Assembly: GCA_963920525.1 (NCBI GenBank)
Contig: OY986435.1
Coordinates: forward strand, 263,998,962-264,062,961
DNA length: 64,000 bases
From: Dichetophora obliterata
Taxonomy: Eukaryota; Arthropoda; Insecta; Diptera; Sciomyzidae
Reading direction: 5' to 3'
A program made the translations under genes and the position numbers. This document shows positions 23,299-34,639 of the stretch, piece by piece. How positions within the stretch are numbered: the stretch's first letter is position 1; each line of letters starts with the position of its first letter. A model generated the notes under the pieces. The model searched no databases, was not told where the DNA came from, and saw only the letters and a program-made list of their open reading frames with translations.

Positions 23299-24654
23299 AT
23301 GGGAAGAAACAAATATTGCTCTATCGAACAAAGGCAATTAATAAAAAAATTACTAAGAGAAGGCAAAACATCGGCTTTAATAAGGGGACTTCTTGACGTT
23401 TCCAAAGGAATGATTATTAATGCACGGAACTGGTTACCAAAGATTGAAACTCGTGGAAGGCGTAGGAAAACCAGCAAAAGGCAGTATAGTGCGATCACAC
23501 GTATAGTTAAAATAACCTTTTAATGACGTCATCACAAATTAAAAATTAATTAGACATCATCGAAAATAGGCTACATCGACAATAAGGAAACGGTTGATTG
23601 CAGGCAATCTTCCAGCAAGGAGTTCAATAAAAGTTCCTTTGTTAAAAAAATACATCTAAAGAAGAGACTTTAGTTCGCCAGAAGGTTTATCATTGAATCT
23701 GACTCTGTTTGGCGTTACATATTATGGACCGATGACACAAAAGTAGTCCAATTCGATCACGGAAAAGACAATCAATACGTCAAACGCCTTCCTCATCAAC
23801 AATGCAACCAAAAGTATACCACAAAAACTAATAAGCATGGCGGTATTAGTATCATGCTATGGAAGTGCTTTGGGTGGAATGGCGTTGGACCTCTAGCTCA
23901 AATCGTTGGGAAGATGGATGCCACCTACTTCGGCAATAATATCTTAGATGCCGTAATGTTTCCTTCCTCTGAAGAGGAAATGGCTTTGTGATGGGTCTTT
24001 TAGCAAGACAACGACCCAAAGCATACTTCAAAGAAAGCAAAGCGGTGGTTCCAGGACAATAATATCCATGTTATGGATTGGCCGCCACAATCGCCGCATC
24101 TTAATCCAATAGCACATCTTTGGATGGATGTTAAGAAAGCTGTGAGAGACGTAAGACCCAATAATATGGAAGAAATTTGGAATGCAGCGAATATTACATG
24201 GGAAAATATTCCACTCTTCAGAGGGCGGATTCTGAAAAACGCTAAAGCTAAATCTCCACCGCTAAAGCTAAATTTACAGTTTTTAGCGATATTGCAATTC
24301 TGAAAAACTTCATCGTTTATTTTCATGCTAAAAATTTAGAGACTGAACGAGCTTTTAACGAAGAATAAAATTAAAGCTGTCATTGCTAAATTTTCACGAT
24401 TGATGCAATTCTAAACTTTTTTTAGCAATTTACAGAAACTCTAATTTTATTTTTAGCTATAATTTTGGAGTCCAATATTTTATTGCTGCTAAGTTTAAAA
24501 TTAGAAGACTTTTCAATTAAAATCGTAATTTTTGACATATTAATTAAGAAAAATTAATGCTTTGTCTCTTTTGAATGTTTTTAAAGAAAAATATACCAAT
24601 TTAAAGCACTTTTCCGAAAACTTGCTGTTTGCACTTATTAGTTGTATTAATATT

Positions 24655-24894
24655 AGGGGTATTCACGTGTCAGTGCACTTGCCTGTGCAGTTGAGGACTT
24701 GTGCAGTTAGGTTTTCGTGAACAAACCACTAACACTTTTTCCAAGCTGTCAAATTTTTTAATGCACACAAGTGCACAACTGCTCAAATCTTCAGTAGAAA
24801 AGCACTTGTGCAGATTTTTGACGTATATTTTGATTTTGTAAAGTGCACAAGTCCTCAACTGCACTGGCAAGTACACTGAATCGTGAATACCCCT
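24655..24894. mobile_element. MITE with AGGGGTATTCAC termini
   Basis: A 240-bp element. The left end AGGGGTATTCACGTGTCAGT and the right end 'gtgaatacccct' are complementary, with arms that continue through 'gtgcacttgcc' and 'cagttgaggacttgtgca'. ATT lies on both sides (24652-24654, 24895-24897), possibly a 3-bp duplication. It is nested in the element 24223-27064. Confidence 0.75.
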
Positions 24895-25020
24895 ATTGTT
24901 GTCATATAACATACTTTTAGAAAAAGGTTTCATCTCTTAAAACTTTATAAAAATTTATTAAATGATTTGGTAGTTTGCAAATAAGCCTTAATTGTTGTGA
25001 CACACTCTTATGTGATAATT

Positions 25021-25139
25021 CTGTATCACGAAGAAGCACACCAACGATAAGAAAGACACTTGAAACAAAACAATTCTATATGGAAGAAAGTATTGCTTCT
25101 CGTGTTTTTCTTATTATTGGTGTGCTTTTTCGTTATACA
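25021..25139. mobile_element. Palindromic MITE, copy 2
   Basis: This is homologous to 10226-10345 in layout and sequence: 'ctgtatcacgaagaagcaca' at the left, 'gtgtgctttttcgttataca' at the right and 'tattgcttctcgtg' inside. The arms are less perfect than copy 1. It is nested in the element 24223-27064. Confidence 0.8.
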
Positions 25140-27183
25140 AAATAAAGCAGTTAGTTTGCAATTTGGTCATTAATTGACAAGAAATTATGCACCTAATTTT
25201 TTTTTATGTAAAATGTACTCTAAGTGCAAAATTTTGAAGAATTGAATAAAACCTAAACCTCCAATAAGCCACGACTGTTTTGGTATTTAAAGTTGAACCA
25301 GTCAAAATAAATCGTTACTAGTTTTTCCATAGTTTTATTCTATGACGTTAAATGAAAAATCATAAAGTACTCGTGTAAATATACTAAAAAAATTAATTAC
25401 AAATTTTTAAGTATATTAACTTAAGTTTATTTAAAATTTTTTCAAATAACTGAAAGTTTTTATTTTGCACTTTTTATTAAGATATTGGTGCAGTTAGTAA
25501 ACCATTTTCAAAATGAGAAACAAGCTTATTTTCATTATTATATTAATTTAATTAAGGTTCGAAAGAAACTCTAAAAAGTTTTCGAAGACTTTTCAATCGT
25601 ATGATGAATTTTTGACAGTTGGAAAGAGAATTTTTGATATCAGTGAGGTGATTTTTATTGTTAAAAATTCATGTAGCCCCGGGGATTAGTAGAAATTTTG
25701 ACAACCGGCACAAGAATTTTTGAGTGAAGCAAAAGCGTTGTGCTTTACAAAATTGTTAGTACCAGTGTTTTGCTGTGTATTTTTTCTGAAAAAAGTAGTT
25801 TTATTTATATATTATCCGTATAAAAAAAAGGATTGTGATTTGCTTTAAATATTTAGAAAATATTTGTAATTAGGCTAAAAATGCAGGCTTGAGGAGCAAT
25901 TAAAAAGCATGGAGTCACTTCAGTCGTCTTTACTTTATTTTAGTGTCAATAAAAATTACTACAATTCTTTTTGAAAATTTTTAAAAACTAGGCTAGTCTT
26001 AGGAGCTAAAGTGTTTAAAATAAATATTTATGTTAAATTTTAAAGTTTATTACTTCTGACATACGCAATGTATTAAGTTTTTCTTTACTGCATTCAACTT
26101 GCAAAACTAATGCATTGAATATACTTTTTGAATATTTATACTATATTCAATATATATACATATAATATTTATATTATATATAATTTAAAAACATGACCTA
26201 TAAAGGGTTAATACGTGTTCAAGGATGTTTTATGGTTAGCTGATTGATCGACTGAGTATAAGTCAATATTTTCTTTCGTATTACAATCGATTGAGCTGAA
26301 AATTTGGCAGTAAGTGTATTTCGGGTATGGCAACCTTTAGGTATAGTGCAATTTTTATCCTCGCGCATAGTTTAGGTTAAGGATTTTTAGGACCAGTTGA
26401 CAAGAAACCTTTAACACTGATACTTTTTTTACTTCAGTAAATTTTATAAGAGAAGTATAATCAAAACATATAATTTGTTTTCAGATTTATTCCATCTCTA
26501 AGCTAATGAGGTAAAATACATACAACAAAATAATAATGAATAAAGATTGTTATTTTTTTAAAAATTTTTAATGTTTACACAAGTTTTGGCTTTATAAGCT
26601 ATTTTACTTAAAACAGTTACATTCCTTGCAGCTCATAATATCATTTTGAATAAAAAAATAAATAGTAGAAAACGTGGCAGTCAAATACGTCTTAAAAAAC
26701 TCGTTCATTCGCTGAGAAGACATAAAAATTTCTGGATAACATTGTCATGTTTCATTTGGCACAGCAAAAATGACAATTTAAATACAACAAGATACAAATT
26801 TTTTTCAACTCAAAATTTCTTTCCTATAGAACTAATAGTGAAAAGTTTCCAAATGGCACACAGCCATAACCAAATAAATTTTTTGACATAAGAATCGCTA
26901 AAACAGCGCTTCCTGTGGCGAGTAGTAGAAGCAACATTTTTAGCTAGGCGATTTGAAACTCAGAATCGCATTTTAGCGAAATCGCTAAGGAATTGAACGA
27001 AGCATTTTTTAGCATTTTAGCGATAGAGATTTAGCTTTAGCTAGGCGATTTTCAGAATCCGGCCTCAGATGCCGCACTTTTATAGCTTCTATGAATTCCA
27101 GGTGTGGCGAAGTAATCCAAAATTGCTTCTTCATTTTGATTATTTATAACCAAATAGTTCTTAACTGTACCTTTTATAAGTAA

Positions 27184-27465
27184 TAAAACTGAAATTAAGA
27201 GCTTTTTCACTTTGTTCTTATTTTTTTGGGCAGCTGATTTTGCACATTGTTCAACATTATTGGCACACGAAAAAAAAGGAGATGAGTTTAATCAAAATTA
27301 TTTGCGTTTTTAAAAAGCTTTGAATTTGAACAGCAAAAAAAATAGAAATCAATATTTTAAAGCCTCACTCTTAAAACTTGTTAAAACTGTCTATATTTTC
27401 GCTTCGGATGTTCTTATTATTTCGAACACGTCTGTACATATTTGACATCAGTAACAAATGTCCGA
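27184..27465. other. Non-coding DNA after the Tc1-like gene
   Basis: Presumably the 3' flank of the Tc1-like element, but no terminal repeat matching its left side was found. Confidence 0.3.
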
Positions 27466-27966
27466 ATCCTTTTTTGCTTCACTACTTCACAATTATTTTT
27501 ACAGTGGTTTGAAATTTGAATTTTTTGATCAAAAATCGACTTAACAATATGAAAATTCATGTACAAAACTTAATTCAGGGTGGTTCTTGCTTTCACGTAC
27601 TTATATTAAAATTTTCTGAGAAATTCTCTCTAGCAACATATAAAACTTCAAGCTCTCATCCGTATGGGTAATTTTTTGAAAACATCCCAGAAAGTCAACT
27701 TTGGAGGGAGGGTTTAAATCTTTCAACAAAATATTCTACGAGTTGAACGCTACACGTTAAAAACGGAATGAAAAATGTTTACCCCTTTACCCCTTCCTCC
27801 AATGATCACTTTTAAGGAGATTTTAAAAACAAAATAAAAATTACCCATACGGGTGAGAGTTAGGGGATTAAAATAATCCCAGAATCAATTTTTTTTACCG
27901 AAAAATTAAAATTTCAAACCACTCTAAAAAAATTCATTGGGAAGTAGTGTAGTAAAAGGAATTTTG
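27466..27966. mobile_element. Inverted-repeat element, about 500 bp
   Basis: The arms share 'actacttc', then 'agtggtttgaaattt' (27503 on the left, complement ending 27923), and further in 'ctctcatccgtatgggtaat' against the complement of 'attacccatacgggtgagag'. The outer boundary is uncertain because similarity fades through T-rich sequence. No coding region or clear duplication. Confidence 0.6.
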
Positions 27967-28456
27967 ATTAATATACTTCTTACGCAGTACGCAGTGGGGG
28001 TATATATATTATACCTTGAATATTATAAATATAATACGGAAAAGTGGATTATTAAAATTTTTAAAAAAAAATTTTTTTATATCTAAATTCAAATCCAAAG
28101 AACGGAATCAAAATTTAGAATTAAAGATATTATTATAAGATATAAAAAGTGTGCGTGTCAACTTTGACGAGCGACTGGAGCCTACTCCGTAGGTCAATTA
28201 CCTTGGAGTTTGAAATATATAAAATAGCAAAAGTGGATGAATGACGGCATCATTTATATTACTGAAAGGATCATGGTCGTTCGCAGGGGGGGAAGTGGGG
28301 GCAGGGAGGGTACTTCACAACTAAAAAAATTTAATAGCGGTGTCTTAATCGTGACAAAAGCGCGTAATATTAACACGGCCTGATAAGTTACGATACCATT
28401 TCATTTACCCTTGTTTCACAAAAACTTTTCAATACATATTCTTACATTAAAAATTT
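27967..28456. other. Non-coding DNA
   Basis: No supported gene. A short, slightly GC-richer patch (28280-28310, 'gggggaagtgggggcaggga') is unassigned. Confidence 0.3.
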
Positions 28457-28725
28457 TTTCTACGAATTTTATTCGTAATTTTCAGTCACGAATAGAATTC
28501 GTAGAATGAACGTAGTTTGGTACACATTTCGAATATTTTATTCGTATTCGTATAAAATCAAATGTATATTGTACGAATATATTTACGAATGATCCTTATA
28601 CCTAGTTACGAAAAAAGCCTTCATTCGTAAATATATTCGAAATAATACCTAATACCTAGTTACGAAAAGCTGGGGTTTGAACCGTGGTTCTTGATATGAT
28701 ATCCCTTATTAGTCGAATATCATTC
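28457..28725 (-). repeat. ATTCGTA-type repeat, partial copy
   Basis: Begins 'ttctacgaattttattcgta' and contains 'gaatattttattcgtattcg' and 'tgtatattgtacgaatatat'. Its complement matches 61510-61655, the 3' end of the full copy, in order. At 28665-28690 'gctggggtttgaacc' is the complement of a tRNA-like B box, as in the other copies. Confidence 0.65.
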
Positions 28726-29420
28726 TTCGTAGCAGCAGATAGCAAGAGGCATTTAATTCTATAAAGGATAAAACGTTGACGAATTGCAAATTTATGTTTG
28801 AAAGTCATTGTAAACAATTAGAAGGCAAAGTAAATACATTTTATAAAAATAATAATGTTTTCCCAAAAGTCGGCTCATTTTTCTATCATATATATGATTT
28901 AGTTAGGATTTTTTTTTTAATTTTTCCTAAACTAAATAAAATGACAAACAATACTGCAGCATTTAAATTTAAGAAGGTTGCAGCAATTTAGGCGAGAGCA
29001 AAGCTTTTAATTCAAAAGAGAAAGAACAAAATTAGGAAATTTAATAAAGTATGCCAATTTTGGATCAAGGACTAATTTTTGAAAAATTTTATATCATATT
29101 AATCAAACAATTTACCATTAGAATTTATTATTGGCAAAAGTTTTTTATGTAATAAACGAAAATAAGAAACTCGATTTGAAAGAACAATTTTTACTTCTTA
29201 AAATTCACGTTATTTAGTTGCTTATATTTAAAAAATTAAGGCACTGATATTGTGTAGTAAACCTGTATAACGGATCGCGGACATCGGTGCCTCTAGCTTT
29301 AAAATATAAATGTATTAGTCCTTAGAAATTACCAATTTACGTACGCTTATATTATGTTGATGAGTAACCAAGAGAGGAGTTCTTCTGCACCTAGAATATA
29401 TCTACAATATACATTAAAGT
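28726..29420. other. AT-rich non-coding DNA
   Basis: No supported gene or repeat boundary. Confidence 0.3.
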
Positions 29421-29976
29421 GGGTCGATTTAAAAATCGCCAATTTCTCAGTGAAATCGTATTCTAGGGATCAAAATAAGAAACTTTGCCCAAGGAACTAT
29501 ACCTCTAAAACGAATTCTAATGCCCCAAATTTTCCGTAGGGTCAAATTTTGAAAAATCCCTCTTTGACCCATTTAGAGTGCTCAAATCGAGTCAAAATGT
29601 ATGACCAACCCCTACTATCTTGGAGGGCCAATCCACCCATGCCAGTGGCACACCCCCTGGAGCCACCCTGGGGTGATTTGAAATGGTGATTTTTTGATAT
29701 GTTTGTATATTTTCCAGGGGTTCCAGGCGGTGTGTCACTGGCATGGGGGGATCGGCCCTCCAAAGATAGTGGTGGTTGGTCCTACATTTGGACTCAATTG
29801 GGGCACTCTAAATGGGTCAAAGAGGGATTTTTCAAAATTTGACCCTACGGAAAAGTTGGGGCATTAGAATTCGTTTTAGAGGTATAGTTCCTCGGGCAAA
29901 GTTTCTTATTTTGATCCCTAGAATACGATTTTCACTGAGCAATGGGCGATTTTTTTGCCTCCCCACAAATCGACCC
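29421..29976. repeat. Long inverted repeat (foldback), arms about 250 bp
   Basis: The left arm 29421-29668 and right arm 29714-29976 are close reverse complements; shared markers include 'gggtcgattt', 'gtattctagggatcaaaata', 'ctatacctctaaaacgaatt', 'ccgtagggtcaaa' and 'catgccagtg'. The loop is about 45 bp. The interior ORFs are strand mirrors of each other and are not genes. TA or TTAA-like words lie outside the ends ('cattaaa', 'cctaat'), but the duplication is uncertain. Confidence 0.85.
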
Positions 29977-30294
29977 GGCCTAATATACATACATGACCAA
30001 TGTCACTTAAATTTTTTTCTTTTTAGTTCACGTCTTTTTTAAATAAAAGCTTATTTTAAAATTTTTTTTTAATTTTTATTTATTTTTGCTTTTTAGTCTT
30101 AAAGGTTTATTATTAACATCTTTTATTTTCAAAACTTAGCCAATACTGCAGTATTTTAATTTTTTAGACTTAAAACGAATGGAGATTTTATATGAACTGC
30201 TATCCATTATACAGGTTTACTACACAATATCAGTACATACATACATACAAACATACATACACTCGAACGAAGCAAGTTATAATCAGCTTATAAT
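29977..30294. other. AT-rich DNA with a CATA microsatellite
   Basis: No gene. A CATA-type run lies at about 30238-30265, just before the tandem repeat block. Confidence 0.35.
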
Positions 30295-30900
30295 CAGCCC
30301 AGTAGTTTTGAAGATATAGGATTTTTATTTATTTCTGGGCGTTAAAAGGGGGTGTGGCACCATTTTTTTCTGAACCATCCTCTACTTGAAGGAAATTAAC
30401 AGCCAAAATTTTAGCTGAATCAGCCCAGTAGTTTTGGAGATATAGCATTTTTATTGATTTATGGGTGGTGAAAGGGGTGTGGCCAAATGTTTTTCATAAA
30501 CCCCATGCTTTATTTGATGCAGCTTTACTGTTGAAATTTCAGCTGAGTCAGCCCCGTAGTTTACGAGATAAAGCATTTTTATGGATTTGTGGGCGTCAAA
30601 ATTTTTTCCTTAATTATCCTCTACTTGAAGGAAATTTACTGCCAAAATTGCAGCTGAATCGGCCTTGTTGTTTTAGAGATATAGCATTTTTATTGATTTG
30701 TGGGCGGTAAAAGGGGTTGTGGCAAAAAATGTTATCATAATATTGTATTTTCACCGGACTAAGACATGTTTGCTAAATTTCAGCTTAGTCAGATAAAAAA
30801 AAATTTTGTCGAAAAATGGCCTGCAAGTTTTGACGGACATACATGCATACATACATACGAATGAAGCAATTTAAATAAAAGCTTATAAAAACTAAGGCAG
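30295..30900. repeat. Diverged tandem repeat, units of about 130 bp
   Basis: Three to four units contain 'gccaaaattt.agctgaatca', 'gccc.gtagtttt.gagatata', 'gcatttttattgattt.tggg' and 'ggtgaaaggggtgtggc'. The block ends with 'tttgacggacatacatgcat' and a CATA run. It resembles the reverse complement of the block at 49890-50560. Open frames inside are artefacts of the repeat. Confidence 0.65.
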
Positions 30901-31663
30901 AGTCCTCTGATTGTGGGGATTCATGTCATTAAGAAAAAAAACCAATTGATTTTACAAAATGGAACTCATATATGAAGTTTTCGCGAAATTTATCTTCCAA
31001 ACCAATTGAGAGCGACAATTTTTTTTTGCATATATAGGCTTGGGAGCCACATAAACATTTAATAAAAATAAGAAAAAATATTCGGGTCCGGGTCCTAAAG
31101 TAAAATTATGCAGAAATAACATTTAAGTTTCCACAAAATCAAAAGTGCTGCCAACTTATTCAAAATATTTGTGAAGCAGTTAGCAGGATTGCTTCCAAAA
31201 AATGTTGAATTTCTTGTATTGATTTTGTTCTGTTCCGAAGTTCCAAATGAAATCTATACAGACACTTTCTGATTTACGATTTATATTTCATACATTACGG
31301 TTAATATTTAATCACAAAAAAGCATTCATATAGCATTCATTTATATGATATGAAAAAATTGTGGCATCAATACAAATATTTATACAAAAAATTGTACATT
31401 GTGAAAGAGATTTATGTTGAACAAATTTGTTGTGTCAATTTTGTACCCGTTCTGGCTGTGAACCCGGGGCGGACTGCCCCTGGCCCCCTTGCTACGCTAC
31501 TGATTACCTATATAATTTCCATTCTACGGGTTATGCATGAAATCGATTCTTAAGTAGTAAACTGTAAAAAATAAACAAATTTACTAGTGTTGTGATTCTT
31601 GCACGAATTTACAATTATAAAATAAGATTAAAATTTCGGCATAAATCAGTTAAAACTCAACTC
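30901..31663. other. Non-coding DNA with a possible solo hAT end
   Basis: Mostly AT-rich. At 31458-31503 a GC-rich patch ends 'cccccttgctacgctactg', which resembles the complement of hAT tips (CAGTGGCGTA...). No partner end or duplication was found. Confidence 0.35.
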
Positions 31664-31666
31664 TTA

Positions 31667-33374
31667 GGGCGCGTTTATAGTGGCGGCTTGTTGCTGGGCC
31701 GGACCGAGCTGGAAACGCGTCCTGCCAAAAGCAGCTGGAAGTGCGTATAGTGCGCGAGTTACGGCATAAGCCAGACGCAACGTCAGCACCTTATCCGGTG
31801 AAGAAATACCAAAATGCTTAAATTGCAGTTCCCACATTTTTCTACAGTTACCTGGAATTTTTTGTATATTGTATTATATTTGTATTAGTGTATTTTTAGT
31901 TAACATAAAATCTATAAAATTTTATCATGTCAGTTCAGTTTTGTCAATCAAGTGTAATAGTTGTGAAAAATAAAAATATTTTTTTTATAAAGAACTTCGT
32001 TCAAAAAACGTATTTCGCGCTTGTCGCTGTTGACTTGTTTCAGCTGGTTTTTGACTACTTTGGGTTTGTTTGTATATATTAGTTTTTTTTTGTTTATTTT
32101 TGCAACCGAAGCATCAAAAAAGCCACATGATTTCGTTCATTAATTTTGCTTTCCTCAAACCAACAAGCGCAGAGACGAAAATGCGAAAAACGCTGCTGAA
32201 ACGCGCTTCCTGCAACTGCAAGTCGTTTCAAGTCACTTGAGGTACCAACTTGTTTCGACTTTTTTCGCTGGTGTTTTCTGCTGGTTTTTGTTGCCTTCTT
32301 GTTGTGTTTTTATTTAAAATTTTTTTTTTGGCAAAATAGAAGATCGTAGAAAGAACGCACATTAAAAAATCGTACATCAGCTGCTGGCCCAAGATTTTTT
32401 TATGCGATGACTCAGCGAAAACGCACTTCAAGCCGCATGAAGCCACTTGATCATCCAACTGGTTGTAACTTTTTTAACTTTTTTCTTTAGGTTTTGTTTT
32501 TGTTGTATTATTTTTGATATTGCAACAAAGCAATACAAAACTAATCTAAACAAAGTCGTTATATCTTGTTGCTACTATTTTTGTTTGTTTACTTTTGTGC
32601 TTAAAATCAAATGGAAAGGAAGAGCGCACATAAAAAAATTTGATAATCTTCGATTCTCTGTTTTAGATGAAACGCACTTGCAGCCGCTTATCGACGAATT
32701 GCTTCACCGGCTGGTTTAGCTTTTTTCACTATTTCTCTTTTTGTTTTCTGTATGCAACAGTTGATAGAAATTTATCTTTGTTGCTTCTTTATAGTGCTGT
32801 TTCTGTGTGTATTTTTTGCGGGCAAGAAAATACAGCATAACAACAGCGAAATTTCGTGTTCTTGTATGCTTATTACTTTTCTTGTTGGTCTCCTTTGTTG
32901 CTATCGTGTGGTTCTTTGTTTTTTTTTGAATGAATGAATTCAAGGAAATACAGAATCGATCGTGACGCTGGCAGTCAAGTGTGCTGCAATTTGTTTTTTT
33001 TTTTCGTATATCAATATTTTTCCGAGGAATTTAGTTTGCTACCGCCAGCGTTGCCAACTTTGTGGGAAAAATCCCTTTTCATTCCAACAAAAAAAAATTG
33101 TTTTCCTTGTTTCTTTTTAAATTTCATGTTATTTAACGAAAGTAATAAGCAAGCAACGTGTAAAATGAATCAAAACACAAACAAACCGTGCGAGCGAGCG
33201 AGAAAGCAACAATCGGGAAGATGGAAACCAGCGCACAAGTCACTTGAAATTGCAAGCTCGGCTGGCACTATACGCACTTTGAGCTTGTTTCATATGATTG
33301 TATGTGCAGCGTTTTCCAGCTTTCCTTCTCGGTTCGGTCCGGTCCAGCAACAAGTCGCCACTATAAATGCGCCC
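31667..33374. mobile_element. 1.7-kb Harbinger-like element with long TIRs
   Basis: Termini begin GGGCGCGTTTATAGTGGCGG on the left and GGGCGCATTTATAGTGGCGA on the right complement, and stay similar for about 45 bp (through 'cttgttgctgg.ccggaccg'). TTA flanks both sides (31664-31666, 33375-33377), fitting a PIF/Harbinger-type 3-bp duplication. No transposase is recognisable. The interior is a set of about four diverged direct repeats, starting near 32005, 32190, 32420 and 32670, each with 'cgcacttgcagccgc..gctggttt..cttttttc' and a long T/G-rich tail ending in 'ttgttttctg'-like words. Confidence 0.8.
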
Positions 33375-33377
33375 TTA

Positions 33378-34639
33378 GTGTTTAATAGCTGCCGAACAAG
33401 GCATAATTTTAAATATTTTTCTCGGCCATACAAGGGTCATAAAAAGGTCGTTTGCAGGACTTTTTGGCCAAACAGCGGTCGTACAGAGGCCGTTTTGAAA
33501 CAATCTCGGCTGTACAATGCACGTACAGCGGATTATATTACAATGAAATGCTCAGATTTTTAATGAAAATTGGAACTTCTTTGTTGAATATTTTTCATAT
33601 AAAGTGGTTCTATTGTTTATGTCTATCCATAGCAGGTCTCCTTCCCAGCCAACTTTGCTAAATTGTTTATTTAATACTTCACTTATGTCGTTCACTTTAT
33701 TTATTGCCCACAAGATTTTGCTATTATTAAACATTTAATGTACCACCTCAATGAATGATGATTGTCAACAAAACAATTATTCAATGCATGACAAAAACAT
33801 AAACAACAACAATATAAATGCATGCGCAAAATCAATTCTTTTGTAATGGTACTAAAGATTGTAATGGTCTCAAGTAGTTTTGTTGCAACTGCAACAAAAG
33901 TTGCTAACCAACGTATTTATACTTTGTATTAATGAATTTATGTACTCAACAAGTTGGCAACACATTCGCAACCAGTTCCATGCAACACGGCAATTTGAAT
34001 TGGCAATTTGTTACGTTTGCGATGTGTGTTGTGTGCTACGAAAATGATTAATCAGTTAATAAATATGAAATAAGTACAGGAAGTGGAGAAATATCCTTTT
34101 TTGTTCTCAATTAATTTTTTATATCTATTTAACAAATCTTCAATTAAATAAGTATTTAAGTTGTTGTGTATTTTTTAATGTTGCGTTGCGACTTGAATTG
34201 CTCATCTAAAAGCGTAGGTTGCAATTCAGTTTAAAATTGAAGTGGTTTGCAACTTTTTAAGCTGTTGCGTTGCAGTCGCATTACTTCTCAATTGTTCCAT
34301 GTGAAAAAGGCCTAAGAGCTTTGAAAAGTTTGGTTGCATACAATGGATGTACAACTGAGCTGTACATCCGTTATTCGACAAAACTTTCGGGCGCGAGGCT
34401 TTTTGTATTATTTTTAGGCTATGTTTGACCCTTGCACGGTCGTGCGGCCCATGCTCGGCCGCTATTCACCCGCTTGTATTTTTTGACTCGTTAACTATTG
34501 ATTCTATTAAAAACAAATTTCAAAGCCATTAAATATTCTACAATGTGGAAGTTGAATGGCTTTAGGTCATCATTAACCATCAACTAAGCAAAACTTTTCA
34601 AAAGAGCGAATAACTAAGCAGTTGTTTCTAAAAAGTAGT
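33378..34639. other. Non-coding DNA
   Basis: No supported gene. Short 'ggtcg' and 'gtacagcgg' words at 33420-33540 and 34430-34480 give a weak inverted similarity that I did not accept as an element. Confidence 0.3.

Larger units (their letters stand above)
24223..27064. mobile_element. 2.84-kb TIR element of unassigned superfamily
   Basis: The ends are imperfect inverted repeats: left GGGCGGATTCTGAAAAACGC, right complement GGCCGGATTCTGAAAATCGC. A 5-bp duplication TCAGA flanks them (24218-24222 and 27065-27069). The subterminal 150 bp on both sides are dense in 'gctaaagctaaat' and 'ttagcgat' words in opposite orientation. The interior is AT-rich, without a recognisable transposase, and contains two smaller palindromic elements (24655-24894 and 25021-25139). 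It lies within the Tc1-like coding sequence, which defines its borders precisely. The 5-bp duplication and tips do not match a superfamily I can name with confidence. Confidence 0.8.
23299..27183 (+). pseudogene. Tc1-like transposase split by a 2.84-kb insertion
   Basis: The start ATG at 23299 gives MGRNKYCSIEQRQLIKKLLR, a Tc1-type DNA-binding start. After a degraded stretch, SDSVWRYILWTDDTKVVQFD supplies the first catalytic Asp and QDNDPKHTSKKAKRWFQDNN the second. The third block reads PHLNPIAHLWMDV, with Ala where Tc1 transposases have Glu. Two in-frame stops precede the second block. Coding stops at 24222 at a TIR element. It continues after 27064 as TFIASMNSRCGEVIQN, the usual SMxxRCxxVI C-terminus, in the same frame if the insertion and one TCAGA are removed. 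The transposase is dead on several counts. Confidence 0.85.

Noticed and set aside
29542..30042. Opposing open frames in the 29-kb region
   Set aside because: They are mirror translations of the two arms of a long inverted repeat.
32934..33563. A 209-codon + strand open frame
   Set aside because: It starts inside the Harbinger-like element and runs across its right terminal repeat into flanking DNA, has low-complexity Cys/Phe-rich content, and shows no recognisable domain.
33420..34480. A possible TIR element with 'cggccatacaagggtca' and its complement near 34440
   Set aside because: Only about 17 bp match imperfectly and the flanks show neither duplication nor further arm similarity.
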